64,000 nucleotides of DNA from Pseudonocardia sp. CNS-139 (GTDB taxonomy: Bacteria; Actinomycetota; Actinomycetes; Mycobacteriales; Pseudonocardiaceae). Positions 38,379 through 47,744 of the stretch are shown here, piece by piece. Each line of letters starts with the position of its first letter. The first letter of the stretch is position 1. Position numbers and translations under genes: made by a program. The DNA is taken from contig MKJX01000169.1 in NCBI GenBank assembly GCA_001942415.1, forward strand, positions 1-64,000. Direction: 5' to 3'. A model generated the notes under the pieces. The model saw only the letters and a list, made by a program, of their open reading frames with translations, did no database searches and was not told the origin of the DNA.

Positions 38379-39431
38379 TCAGCGGCGGCCGCGGAAGAAC
38401 TCGCGCAGCTCGGTGACGACCAGCTCGGGCTGCTCTGCGGGCGGGTAGTGCCCGCCGCGCGGCATCACCGTCCAGCGCTGGAGGTTCGTCGCCGCGGTGG
38501 CCACCTTCCGGGGAAGGAGCAGCAGCTCCTTCGGGAAGACGGCGAACGCGGTCGGCACCTCGATCGCGGGCATGCGGTCGTGGCGTGGCGGCGGCGGCGC
38601 CGTCGGTGTAGTGCTCGTGGTAGATCCGCATCGACGACGCGATCGAGCCGGTGAGCCAGTAGATCGACGCGGTCGTGCAGAGGAAGTCCCGGTCGAACAG
38701 GTCGAGCACGTCGCCGCTGTGGTCGCCCCAGTCCCGGCGCCGGCCCCAGATCCACGCCGCCGTGCCGACCGGCGAGTCGGCCAGTGCGTACGCAAGCGTC
38801 TGCGGCTCGGTCCGGTGCACCGTCGAGTGGCTGACGATCGTCGGGCGGGCCCGGGCGGTCTGTTCGACCATCCACCGCTCGTCCGGGCCGAAGTCCGCGT
38901 CCGTGACGTCCCACAGGCGCACGCCCGGCACGTTCGGCAGGGTCAGCCAGGCCCCGATCACCGACTCGGGGTAGGCGTGCGCGATCTCCCCGCTGGTCGT
39001 CGAGCCCCAGTCACCGCCACCGACGGCGTACCGGTCGTAGCCGAGCACGTCGTGCATGAGCGTGTGCCAGTACTCCGCGATCTTGCGGGCGCCGAACCCG
39101 GTGCCGGTGAGCGGCGTCGAGAAGCCGAAGCCGGGCATCGACGGCACCACGACGTCGAACGCGTCCGCCGGGTCGCCGCCGTGCGCCGCGGGGTCGGTGA
39201 GCGGTCCGACCACCTTGCGCCAGTCCCAGAACGTCCAGGGCCAGCCGTGCGACAGGATGATCGGCGTCGGGTCCTGCAGCCACGACCGTTCAACGCCGTA
39301 GCCCAGTCCGCATTGCCCGCGTCGACCGCCCAGCGGGTGTTGCGGAGCCGGGATCGCAGGTCGTCCAGGTCCCGATCGGGGATCGCGACGGTGAACGGCA
39401 CGACCTCGGTGAACGACCTGCGATCCGCCAT
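38379..39431 (-). CDS. Epoxide hydrolase (EHN, alpha/beta hydrolase), N-terminal part shortened
   Basis: Microsomal-type epoxide hydrolase. The N-terminus MADRRSFTEVVPFTVAIPDRDLDDLRSRLRNTRW and DAGNADW belongs to the EHN domain; the hydrolase core has PTPIILSHGWPWTFWDW (oxyanion HGWP), VVPSMPGFGFS, YAVGGGDWGSTTSG with the nucleophilic Asp, and the C-terminal VMPRGGHYPPAEQPE with catalytic His. Between YGVERSWLQ and DPTPIIL about 40-45 residues normal for EHN proteins are missing, and indels lie near 39300 and 38590. Deletion or misassembly would leave the enzyme doubtful. Operator F stands 37 bases upstream. Confidence 0.82.
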
Positions 39432-39468
39432 GTGAGCCTCCTCGCCGGGTACGCCCCAGCCTAGCAAA

Positions 39469-39482
39469 CAAATACTTGTTTG
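39469..39482. promoter_or_regulatory. Operator F, CAAATA-CT-TGTTTG
   Basis: One mismatch from the perfect palindrome, embedded in a wider AAACAAA...TTTGTTT symmetry. It lies 37 bases before the epoxide hydrolase ATG and directly after the TAA stop of the binding-protein gene. Confidence 0.7.
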
Positions 39483-40712
39483 TTACCGGCTCGCGTTCGC
39501 CCGGACGCTCTGCAGCGGGTCCGGGACCAGCTCCTGACCAGCGTCGACCATCGTCGGGGAGTCGAACCTCAGTACGTGGTAGTCGGTCTTCGGGAAGCGC
39601 GCGAAGGCATCGCCCTGCCCGGTCAGCGCCGCCGGGCTGAACGTGGCGAGCCCGTGGAGGTCGAGCCCGGATGTGGACTCCAGGGCCGCGGTCATCGACT
39701 GACGGGTGATGTCGCTCGGCACCGTGCGCGCCACCTCGACGGCCGCGTACACCGAGAGCCAGGCGTTCAGCCCGGCGAGCCGGCGCACGGCCGGGGTGTT
39801 CTCGACACCTGCGGCGTCCAGCTCCTGGTGGTAGGCGGCGATGCCGGGCACGGACCGGTCATCGGTCGACGGGTACGGCGCGGCGACGAGCATCCGGTCC
39901 GCGAGCATCCCGACGCCGGCCGCCTCGGACTGGCCGAAGGTGAACGCCGTGCCGGAGATGCGGGCCGTGAGACCGACCGCGTCGGCGGCCTTCACGAACG
40001 CCTGGAGGCCAGCCGGGCCCAGCGCGACGGTCGCCGCGTCCGCCCCGGAGTCCTTGATCTGCTGGGCATACGGCGCATAGTCGGTGACGCCCTGGGCCGG
40101 AATCTTGATCAGCGGCACGACGTCGAGCCCGATGTTGCGCGCCACCAGGGAGGCCACCTCGCCCTGCCGGATCCCGATCGGCAGGTCGATCGTCGCGAAG
40201 ACGTACCTCGTGGCCCCGTCGGCCTTGTGGCCGTAGGGCAGCGTGGCGAACGCCCCGAAGGTCCCGGCGTTCAACGGGAAGGTGTCCGGACTGGTGTAGT
40301 CGACCTCCGAGCCGGTCGAGACGTTGCCGACGTCCGGGATGCCGGCCTTCTCCAGCACCGGGAGGGTCTGTGTGCTGAACACGTCGACCCGCCCGACGAC
40401 GGCGTCGACGTCCTCGGCGTCGGCCTCCCGCGCGCAGGCCACGGCCTGGTTGACCTCGCCGCGGGTGTTGCAGAACAGCAGCTCGACCGGCTGTCCGTGC
40501 ACCCCGCCCGCCCGGTTCACGGCTTCGACGGCTGCTCGGGCGCCGGCCTCCACGTCCGGGTAGTTGGTGAGGCTCGACCCCACCGAGGTGATCACGCCGA
40601 GCTTCAGCGAGCCGCCCTGACCGACGTCGCCGCCACCGGCAGCGCATCCGGCGGCGACCACCGCCGCCGCGGCGAGAGCCGCGGCCCGCCTTCCCGACAC
40701 CCAGAACCCCAT
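39483..40712 (-). CDS. Liv-type ABC substrate-binding lipoprotein (first copy)
   Basis: 409 aa, type I periplasmic-binding fold of the Leu/Ile/Val family. Leader ends ALAAAAVVAAGCAAGGG (lipobox). KLGVITSVGSSLTNYPDVEAGARAAVEAVNRAGGVHG and ELLFCNTRGEVNQAVACAREA are the family N-terminus; TDYAPYAQQIKDSGADAAT and AGLNAWLSVYAAVEVA follow. Intact frame. Clearly a paralogue of the protein at 45577 and at the end of the same operon as the LivHMG transporter. Probably delivers an aromatic or alicyclic acid rather than an amino acid. Confidence 0.87.
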   Translation of the reverse strand: MGFWVSGRRAAALAAAAVVAAGCAAGGGDVGQGGSLKLGVITSVGSSLTNYPDVEAGARAAVEAVNRAGGVHGQPVELLFCNTRGEVNQAVACAREADAEDVDAVVGRVDVFSTQTLPVLEKAGIPDVGNVSTGSEVDYTSPDTFPLNAGTFGAFATLPYGHKADGATRYVFATIDLPIGIRQGEVASLVARNIGLDVVPLIKIPAQGVTDYAPYAQQIKDSGADAATVALGPAGLQAFVKAADAVGLTARISGTAFTFGQSEAAGVGMLADRMLVAAPYPSTDDRSVPGIAAYHQELDAAGVENTPAVRRLAGLNAWLSVYAAVEVARTVPSDITRQSMTAALESTSGLDLHGLATFSPAALTGQGDAFARFPKTDYHVLRFDSPTMVDAGQELVPDPLQSVRANASR

Positions 40713-40762
40713 CGTTCCTCCACCTCGGTCCCTGATCCGGTCCCCGACCCTTCGATCTGCTG

Positions 40763-42100
40763 TTACGGCTGCGTGTGGCGGTTCGGCGGGAACGCCAGCC
40801 CGAGGTTCTCCCGAAGGGTCGGGCCGGCGTACTCGTCGCGGACGAGTCCGCGTTCGCGCAGGATCGGCACCACGAGATCGACGAACTCCGTGACGCCCTC
40901 GGGGACGTGCGAGACCTGGAGGATGAACCCGTCGCAGGCTCGGTCTCGTACCACTCCTGGAACTCGTCGGCCGCGTCCTCCGCCGACCTGGGGTAGATGT
41001 TGGTGCCGTTGAAGCCCTGCACCAGCTCACGCATGGTCAGGCTCAGGTCGCGGGCGCGGTTGAGCATGTACTCCTGGTGCGCCCGCGGCACTGCCCCGGC
41101 CGACCTCGGGCAGCTCGATCTCCGGCACCGGCGCGTCGAGGTCGTACTCCGCGAGGTCGATGCCGAAGTAGTGCTCGGCGAACGTGCGCGAGACGTCGTC
41201 GTCGAGCAGGGCCTGCATCTGCTCGTACTTCTCGTTCGCCTCCTCCTCGGTGCGGCCGATCACCGGGTTGATCGAGGCGAGCACCTTGACCTCGTCGGGG
41301 TGCCGGCCGGCCGCGACGGCTCCGTCCTTGATCGCCTTGTAGTAGTCGCGCGCCCGCTCGATGCTGGAGTTGACCGAGAACAGCAGCTCGCCGTTGCGGG
41401 CGGCGAACGCGATGCCGTCCTTGGAGGCACCTGCCTGGCAGATCACCGGGTAGCCCTGGGGCGGACGTTCCATGTTGAGCGGCCCCGCCACGGAGAAGTG
41501 CTCGCCCTTGTGGTCGAGCTTGTGGAACCTCGCCGGGTCGAAGAACTGCCCCTTCTCCTTGTCCCGGAACACGGCGTCGTCCTCGAACGTGTCCCACAGC
41601 CCCTTGACGACGTCGAGGAACTCCTGGGCCCGCGCATACCGCTCGGGCCGGGGCGGGATGTGGTCCAGCCCGTAGTTCTGCGCCTGGTCGTCGGTGTAGC
41701 TGGTGACGACGTTCCAGCCGATCCGCCCGCCGGAGATGTGGTCGAGCGAGCCGATCATCCGGGCGAGGTTGAACGGCTCGCTGAACGTCGTCGACGCTGT
41801 CGCCACGATCCCGATCCGCTCGGTCACGGTCGCCAGCGCCGCGGTGAGGGTCAGTGTCTCCAGGCGCGCCGCCCGCGCCGTGCGCGCGAGGTACGCGGTG
41901 GGCAGCGGCCACGCGTCCAGCCGGTCGCCGAGGAAGACGACGTCGAGCTTGCCGCGCTCGGCGTCCTGCGCCATCCGCCGGTAGTTGTCGAAGCTCATCA
42001 GCTCCGCGCCCGTGCTGTCGGGCAGCCGCCAGGCGCCGTGATGGTGCCCGCCCGGCCACAGGAAGACCGCCCAGACGGCCGGTCCCGCTCGTCGTGCCAT
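40763..42100 (-). CDS. NtaA/DmoA-family FMN-dependent monooxygenase
   Basis: About 445 aa, usual for the NtaA/SnaA/DszA/SoxA group. Core: RMAQDAERGKLDVVFLGDRL, TAALATVTERIGIVATASTTFSEPFNLARMIGSLDHISGGRIGWNVVTSYTDDQAQNYG, ERYARAQEFLDVVKGLWD, FSVAGPLNMERPPQGYPVICQAGAS. After indels near 41095 and 40945 the C-terminal DGFILQVSHVPEGVTEFVDLVVPILRERGLVR completes it. It needs FMNH2 from a reductase, and the regulon encodes one (48992) together with a flavin biosynthesis enzyme. Could insert oxygen next to a carbonyl or heteroatom; substrate unknown. Confidence 0.88.
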
Positions 42101-42135
42101 CGCTCTCCTCGATCCTTTCCGTCCCGCCGCGCCGG

Positions 42136-42847
42136 TCAGGCCTGCGCGGCCAGGTAGGACGCCTCGATCTCCTGCACCCGCCCGGCCACCTCAGCGGCAG
42201 GTCCGCTCAGCACGACCTCGCCGCGTTCGAGCACCGTCACCCGGTCGGCGATCCGCATCGCCTGGTCCACGTGCTGCTCGACGAGCACGACGGCCACCCC
42301 TCGGTCGGCGGCCGCACGCACCGCCGCCAGCAGGCGCGTGACCACGAGCGGCGCGAGGCCGAGCGAGAGCTCGTCCACCAGCAGCAGCCTCGGCTCGCGG
42401 GCCAGCGCCCGGCCGAGCGTGAGCATCTGCTGCTCGCCGCCCGAGAGCAGCCCGGTCCGCCGTCCCATCAGCGGTTCGAGCTCCGGGAACAGGGCCAGCA
42501 CGCGTCCGCGTCGCAGCGCCCGACCCGCAGGTTCTCCTCCACGGTCAGCTCCATGAACACCGACCGCTCCTCCGTCACGAACGCGACCCCGGCCCGCGCC
42601 CGCCGGTGCAGCCCGAACGGGGCCGGCCGGCCGAACAGCTCGACCGACCCTGCGAGCGGCGCCAGCTCGCCGGCGAGCGCGAGCAGCGTGGTGGTCTTGC
42701 CGGACCCGTTCGGGCCTAGCAGGACGACGACCTCGCCGGGCGCGCGGCGAGGTCGACGCCGCTCACCACCGGCCGCCCGGCGTACCCGGCGGCGAGGCCG
42801 GTCGCGACGATCGCATGCGCGGTCCCGGGCGTGCTCACGGTGGCCAC
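42136..42847 (-). CDS. Branched-chain-type ABC transporter ATP-binding protein LivF-like
   Basis: About 237 aa. EVVVLLGPNGSGKTTTLLALAG (Walker A), VAFVTEERSVFMELTVEENL, LSGGEQQMLTLGRALAREPRLLLVDELSLGLAP (signature, Walker B), VAVVLVEQHVDQAM (switch). Indels near 42745 and 42500 divide it in three. Start GTG 42847, four bases after the preceding stop. Second ATPase of the importer; the first is fused in the upstream gene. Confidence 0.85.
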
Positions 42848-42850
42848 GGC

Positions 42851-45580
42851 TCAGCGCTCCCCGCTGCCGGCGGGCACGGTCGCCCGGTCCGCACCGGCGT
42901 GCTCGGCTCCCAGGTAGGCCGCGACGACCTTCGGGTCGCGACGGATCTCCTCGGGTGTTCCGCGCGCGATCTGGTGGCCGAAGTTCAGCACGACCAGCTC
43001 GTCGCACAGGCTCATCACGAACGACATGTCGTGCTCCACGACGAGAACCCCGATCTCCCAGCTCTCGGCCAGCCTGCGCAGCACCCGGGCCAGCTCGGCG
43101 GTCTCGGCCGCGTCCAGGCCGGCCGCGGGCTCGTCGAGCAGCAGGACCGACGGCCGTCCCGCGACCGCGCGAGCGATCGCGACGAGCCGCCGGCGCCCGT
43201 AGGACAGCGCGTTGACGGGGACGTCCAGGAACTCCTCCAAGCCCAGCTCCCGGACGGCGGCGACAGCGGCGGGCGTGAGCGGGCTGCGCCGCGAGGCGAC
43301 CAGGTCGGTCAAGTAGGTACGGCTGCCCGCCGGGTCGGATGCGACGGCGAGGTTCTCGCGCACGGTGCTGCTCTCGAAGAGCTCCAGCGACTGGAAGGAG
43401 CGGCTCACCCCGGCGCGGGTCCGGCGATGGACCGGCAGCCGCGTGATGTCCGCGCCCGCGAGCGCGACCCGTCCCTCGGCCGGCACGACAAACCCGGTGA
43501 CGGCGTCGATCAGCGTGGTCTTGCCGGCGCCGTTGGGCCCGATCAGGCCGACGATCCGGCCGGATGCCACCGTGAGGCTCGCCCCGGCCACGGCGGTCAC
43601 GCCGCCGAACCGGACCACCAGGCCCTCGACGTCGAGCCGGGCCGGCCGGGCCCGGGCCGGCAGGTCCGCCGGCTCCGGCTCCGGCGCGACGGGCGGCGAC
43701 GCCGCGGGCCCACGCCGCAGCCACGCCACGACGTGCCGGAACTGCTGGATCTGCGCACCGGCCATCCCGTCCGGGTGCAGGAGCGCGAGCAGCACGACCA
43801 CCAGCCCACCGATCGTCGACAGCCACGCCGGGGAGGCGTCGGGTGCGAACTGGTGGATCAGCCAGGTGCCGAACCCGCCGGTCACGAGGGTGCCGCCGAG
43901 CGGGGCGCCGCCGACGAAGCCGATGCCCCCGATGAACGCGTAGCCGACGGCGAGGATGGACTGGAACGGGTCGAACTCGCTGTAGAGGATCGTCGGGTTC
44001 CGGAAGGCGACCATGATCCCACCGATGCCGGCGACGACCGCGGCGAACCCGAACGCGAAGAGCTTCACCCGCAGCACGTCGACGCCCAGCGCCGCGGCCG
44101 CGCGTTCGTTGGTGCGCACCGCGATCATGCGCCGGCCGCTGCTCCCCCGCCGGACGTTCGCCACGACCAGCGCACACACGACGAAGAGCACGAGGATCAG
44201 CAGGGCCCACCGGCGCGGGTAGAAGATCGTGTCGAGGTCGATCCCGAAGAGGGTCTGCGCCCCGACCGGCGTGCCGTCGTACCCGCCGGTGACGGCGCCG
44301 TTGGTGAACACGAGCGCGGAGACGGTCGCGCTGAGCCCGAGCGTGACGATGGCGAGGTCGATGCCGCGGGTGCGCAGCGCCGGGAGAGCGAAGAGCAGGC
44401 CGACCGCCAGCACGGCCACGAGCGCGACGGCCATGGCGGCGAGAAAGGGCATCCCGAGGTCGGCCACCAGCCGCCCGGCAACCAGCGCGGCCACCCCGCC
44501 GAGCGCGAACTGCGCGAGCGAGAGCTGGCCGGTGTAACCGAGCAGCGCCACCACCGAGAGCAGGACGATCCCCCAGCTCAGCGTCACTCCCAGGGCGATG
44601 ACCAGCGCCTCCTCGAGCACGACCGCCATGAGCACGGTGGCGACGGCCGTGAACGCGGCGACCCACGTCCACCGGATGCGCCCGGTGCCGAGCGTCGGCA
44701 GCTTCTGCACGCCGCTGCTCCGGGAGGGCACACCGCGGCGGCGTACCACGAGCACGGCGAGGATCACCAGGAACGGCACCGCCTGCATCGCCCCCGGCAC
44801 GAAGTCGACGTACCGCGCGACCAGCGACTGGAGGACGCCGATGACCATCGCACCGGCCAAGGTCGTCCAGAACGAGGAGAGCCGCCCGATCAGCGCGGCC
44901 GCCAGCACCGGGATCACGAGCAGCGGCATCCCGTCGACCGTGACGCCGACCAGCGGCGCGATGAGAATCCCGGCCACCGCGGCGATGCCCCAGCCCAGGC
45001 CCCAGGTCAGGCCCCCGAGCAGGTGCGGCGACCAGCCGAGTGTCGCCGCGGCCCGCGGGTTCTCCGCGTTGGCCCGGATCGCCAGGCCGACCGGGGTGTA
45101 CCGGGACAGCGCCCACAGCGCCGCCGTCAGCCCGACGGCGATCACCAGCAGGAGCAGCTTGTCGGTGCCGACCTGCACCCCACCCAGGTCGAGCAGGGCG
45201 GTCGGCAGGTCGGAGTCGAGCGTGCGCGGGAACGGTCCCCAGATCAGCAGGGCCACGCCCTGCAGCAGCATGAAGAGCCCGAGCGTGCAGATCACCCTGG
45301 CCAGCGCAGACGCCCGGCCCAGCGGCCGCATCACCAGGTGGTACGTGGCGACGCCGAGGGCGGCGGCGACCGACACGGCGAGCAGCGCCGCCGGCCCGAA
45401 GTCCCAGCCCCAGCCGGCGCGGCCCTGCCAGTAGAGGTACGCGCCGAGCATCGCGACGGCGCCGTGCGCGAAGTTGATCACGCCCGAGCCACGGTGGATC
45501 AGCAGGAGCCCCTGCGCGAGCAGCGTGTACGCGGTGCCGATCCCGAGCCCGAGCACGGCGAACTGGATGGCGGTGGTCAT
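42851..45580 (-). CDS. Fused LivH-LivM-LivG ABC transporter (two permeases plus ATPase)
   Basis: 909-residue single chain. Residues 1-285: LivH-type permease (GTAYTLLAQGLLLIHRGSGVINFAHGA, PVGLAIRANAENPRAAATLG). About 300-620: LivM-type permease (LLGYTGQLSLAQFALGGVAA, RRMIAVRTNERAAAALGVDV, GGIGFVGGAPLGG). About 645-909: LivG ATPase (GLIGPNGAGKTTLIDAVTG, LSYGRRRLVAIARAVAGRPSVLLLDEPAAGL, VLVVEHDMSFVMSLCD). Intact over 2.7 kb, so the fusion is real. Start ATG 45580 overlaps the binding-protein stop. Forms an importer with the LivF-like ATPase and two binding proteins. Confidence 0.92.
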   Translation of the reverse strand: MTTAIQFAVLGLGIGTAYTLLAQGLLLIHRGSGVINFAHGAVAMLGAYLYWQGRAGWGWDFGPAALLAVSVAAALGVATYHLVMRPLGRASALARVICTLGLFMLLQGVALLIWGPFPRTLDSDLPTALLDLGGVQVGTDKLLLLVIAVGLTAALWALSRYTPVGLAIRANAENPRAAATLGWSPHLLGGLTWGLGWGIAAVAGILIAPLVGVTVDGMPLLVIPVLAAALIGRLSSFWTTLAGAMVIGVLQSLVARYVDFVPGAMQAVPFLVILAVLVVRRRGVPSRSSGVQKLPTLGTGRIRWTWVAAFTAVATVLMAVVLEEALVIALGVTLSWGIVLLSVVALLGYTGQLSLAQFALGGVAALVAGRLVADLGMPFLAAMAVALVAVLAVGLLFALPALRTRGIDLAIVTLGLSATVSALVFTNGAVTGGYDGTPVGAQTLFGIDLDTIFYPRRWALLILVLFVVCALVVANVRRGSSGRRMIAVRTNERAAAALGVDVLRVKLFAFGFAAVVAGIGGIMVAFRNPTILYSEFDPFQSILAVGYAFIGGIGFVGGAPLGGTLVTGGFGTWLIHQFAPDASPAWLSTIGGLVVVLLALLHPDGMAGAQIQQFRHVVAWLRRGPAASPPVAPEPEPADLPARARPARLDVEGLVVRFGGVTAVAGASLTVASGRIVGLIGPNGAGKTTLIDAVTGFVVPAEGRVALAGADITRLPVHRRTRAGVSRSFQSLELFESSTVRENLAVASDPAGSRTYLTDLVASRRSPLTPAAVAAVRELGLEEFLDVPVNALSYGRRRLVAIARAVAGRPSVLLLDEPAAGLDAAETAELARVLRRLAESWEIGVLVVEHDMSFVMSLCDELVVLNFGHQIARGTPEEIRRDPKVVAAYLGAEHAGADRATVPAGSGER

Positions 45581-46869
45581 CGGCTGCGACCTCCTGGTCG
45601 AGGGCCGGGTCGAGGTCGAGGTCCGCGTCGGCGGATCGATCGGATCGGGGCCAGCGGATCGGGGATGGACGTGCTCCCGTTGGTGACCAGCCGCCCGTCC
45701 TCGAACGTCAGGACCTCGAACGGGGTCGGCGGGAACCGCGGGAAACCACCGTCGGTCCCGAGGTCGGCCGGGCTCCAGCCGAGCAACCCCTCGACGTCGA
45801 GCCCGCGGGCCTGCCGCAGCGCAGCGGTCAACGACTCGGCCGTGACGTCGCCGCCGATGCCCTCCGCGACGGCCGCGGCGGCATGCACGGCGAGCCAGGC
45901 GTTGAGGCCGGCCGAACGGCGCAGCTCCAGGTCACCGGCCGCGACCCCGGCCGCGTCCAGGTCGGCGTTGAACTGCGCCGTCGCGGGCTGCGCGGTATCG
46001 CCGGGCGACGGGTAGGGGCTGACCACCCAGATGCCGTCCGCCGCCGGCCCGATCGCCCGTGCCTCGGACTCCCCGAACGAGAACACGGACCCGGCCAGCT
46101 GGGGGTCGACGCGAGCGCGTCGGCCGCCTTGTAGAGCGCCTGCAACCCCTGCGGGCCGAGCAGCACCATCGCCGCATCGGCGCCGCGGTCCTTGATCTGC
46201 TGGGCGTAAGGCGCGTAGTCGGTGACGCCCTGCGCGGGCACGACGATCTGGCCGGCGCTGGGCATCCCGATCGCGGCCGCGACCCGCTCGACCATGTCTG
46301 CCTGCGCGGCTGTGGCAGCGAAGTCCAGCCGGACGACCACCATGCGCTGCTTGCCTGCGGCCTTGAAGGCGTACGGACCGCCGGCGAACGCGCCGTAGTT
46401 GCCCGAGTGCAGCGGGAACGAGAGCGGGCTGCGGTAGTCGATCTCGGAGATCGGCACGGCCCCGACGTCGGGGATCCCGCCCTTCTCGAGGATCGGCGTG
46501 CTCTGCGTCGTGAAGATGTCGACCCGGCCGACGATCGCGTCCACGCCGTCCTCGACGGCGGCCCGCGCGCAGGCCATCGCCTGGTTGGCCTCGCCCTTCG
46601 TGTTGCAGAACGAGTACTCGACCGGCCGGCCGTGCACGCCGCCCGCGGCGTGATGGCCTGGACGGCGGCGCGCGCACCGGCGCGACGTCCGGGTAGTTGG
46701 TCAGCCCGGTGCCCTCGGCCGCGATCGACCGAATCGTGAGCACCGGCCCGTCGGACCCGTCACCGGAGCCGCTCCCGCCCGCCCCCGCACAGCTCGCCGT
46801 CAGCGTGAGCGCTGCTGCGGCCCCGACGACCAGCGCCCTCCTGTGCCAACTCCGTGGTTCGAGCGACAT
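45577..46869 (-). CDS. Liv-type ABC substrate-binding lipoprotein (second copy)
   Basis: About 430 aa, paralogue of 39483. Leader MSLEPRSWHRRALVVGAAAA ends TASCAGAG (lipobox). VLTIRSIAAEGTGLTNYPDV, PVEYSFCNTKGEANQAMACARAAVEDGVDAIVGRVDIFTTQSTPILEK, TDYAPYAQQIKDRGADAAM and AGLNAWLAVHAAAAVAEG match the first copy segment by segment. Indels near 46665 and 46110. First gene of the transporter operon, with operator G 19 bases upstream. Two binding proteins for one transporter suggest two ligands or affinities. Confidence 0.87.
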   Translation of the reverse strand: MSLEPRSWHRRALVVGAAAALTLTASCAGAGGSGSGDGSDGPVLTIRSIAAEGTGLTNYPDVAPVRAPPSRPSRRGRRARPAGRVLVLQHEGRGQPGDGLRAGRRRGRRGRDRRPGRHLHDAEHADPREGRDPRRRGRADLRDRLPQPALVPAALGQLRRVRRRSVRLQGRRQAAHGGRPAGLRCHSRAGRHGRAGRGRDRDAQRRPDRRARAGRHRLRALRPADQGPRRRCGDGAARPAGVAGALQGGRRARVDPQLAGSVFSFGESEARAIGPAADGIWVVSPYPSPGDTAQPATAQFNADLDAAGVAAGDLELRRSAGLNAWLAVHAAAAVAEGIGGDVTAESLTAALRQARGLDVEGLLGWSPADLGTDGGFPRFPPTPFEVLTFEDGRLVTNGSTSIPDPLAPIRSIRRRGPRPRPGPRPGGRSR

Positions 46870-46888
46870 TGCTCCTCCTGCTCCAGAA

Positions 46889-46902
46889 CAAGCATTCGTT
46901 TT
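46889..46902. promoter_or_regulatory. Operator G, CAAGCA-TT-CGTTTT
   Basis: Weakest copy but in the correct place, 19 bases before the start of the transporter operon, with CAAnCA and a nGTTTT half. Confidence 0.45.
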
Positions 46903-46991
46903 TTTAGGTGGCGAGGGTCGCCTTCCGACAGCCCCACTCCTTGGTTCAGCGGGCGCGGTGCCGGTCGTCGGTCATGCGCTGCGCCGTCCCG

Positions 46992-47582
46992 CTACCGAGC
47001 CGGTAGACGAGCCGGATCCACGTGCAGGGGCCTCCGGTAGGAGGCGTCGTCGCGGTCGCGGCGCGGCTGCGCGCCGGATCGCAGGAGCTGGGTCGTCCGG
47101 TCATCGAGGTCCTTCACCACGGTCATGGCGGCCGCGTCGAGCCGTTCCGGCACCTCGGGAAGCGGCGCCCAGTCCCGTACGCAGACCCGCACGGCGATGG
47201 CCCACCGGCCGGCCCGCTTCTCCAGCCGATCGAGGTAGCGGCCCCCGCTCATCGCGAGCGGCGTCCCGGCGCGGTTCATCCCGACGAACAAGTAGTACGT
47301 CTCGGTGTGCGCTACGTCCCCGTCGAGCTCGCAGGTGTGGTTGAGCACGCAGTGCTGGTGCGACAGGTGGGTCGCGCGGTGCATGGCGAACGCCCAGTCC
47401 GCGAACTCCTCGGGGCCGCCCACGAACACGCCGTGGTCGTCGATCGCGTCCGGGTGGTAGACGGACAGCAGCAGCTCGCGGTCCAGCCGGTCGACCGCAC
47501 GCGAGTACGTCATCAGGCAGTCGTGGATGGCCTGCCGGTCCTGCAGCTCGGCAACCGCCCGCTCCATCTCGTCCCGGTCCAC
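46992..47582 (-). CDS. SnoaL-like/NTF2-fold protein
   Basis: 196 aa. ELQDRQAIHDCLMTYSRAVDRLDRELLLSVYHPDAIDDHGVFVG is the SnoaL_4 start, with HQHCVLNHTCELDGDVAHTETYYLFVGM and GRYLDRLEKRAGRWAIAVRVCVRDW. Related proteins are cyclases, isomerases, small-ring epoxide hydrolases or dehydratases. GTG 47582 is taken as start; ATG 47567 is possible. Operator H is 21 bases upstream. It diverges from ribAB. A ring-modifying reaction is plausible, not proved. Confidence 0.82.
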   Translation of the reverse strand: MDRDEMERAVAELQDRQAIHDCLMTYSRAVDRLDRELLLSVYHPDAIDDHGVFVGGPEEFADWAFAMHRATHLSHQHCVLNHTCELDGDVAHTETYYLFVGMNRAGTPLAMSGGRYLDRLEKRAGRWAIAVRVCVRDWAPLPEVPERLDAAAMTVVKDLDDRTTQLLRSGAQPRRDRDDASYRRPLHVDPARLPAR

Positions 47583-47603
47583 CTCGCACCGCCTCAGCGC
47601 TGT

Positions 47604-47617
47604 TGAACAATGGTTTG
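47604..47617. promoter_or_regulatory. Operator H, TGAACA-AT-GGTTTG
   Basis: Degenerate copy of the palindrome before the SnoaL-like gene, followed by a second TGTTTG-like half (47616-47621). Confidence 0.45.
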
Positions 47618-47716
47618 TTTGTATCGTGGGGTCACCCGGTCGGAGTGTCAAGTGCAGGGTTCCCGCCCGTCGATCGCCCCCCTTGCCGCCGCCGGTCGAC
47701 CGGGATAGAGTACGAA

Positions 47717-47730
47717 CAAACAGTTGTTCA
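47717..47730. promoter_or_regulatory. Operator I, CAAACA-GT-TGTTCA
   Basis: Good copy upstream of ribAB. It begins five bases after a TAGAGT -10 element (47706-47711) and ends 14 bases before the GTG at 47745, overlapping the expected start of transcription. Confidence 0.72.
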
Positions 47731-47744
47731 AGGAGGTGCTGGGA

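Noticed and set aside
42838..46015. 1066-residue plus-strand frame opposite the Liv transporter
   Set aside because: Antisense shadow; the minus strand has intact permease and ATPase motifs.
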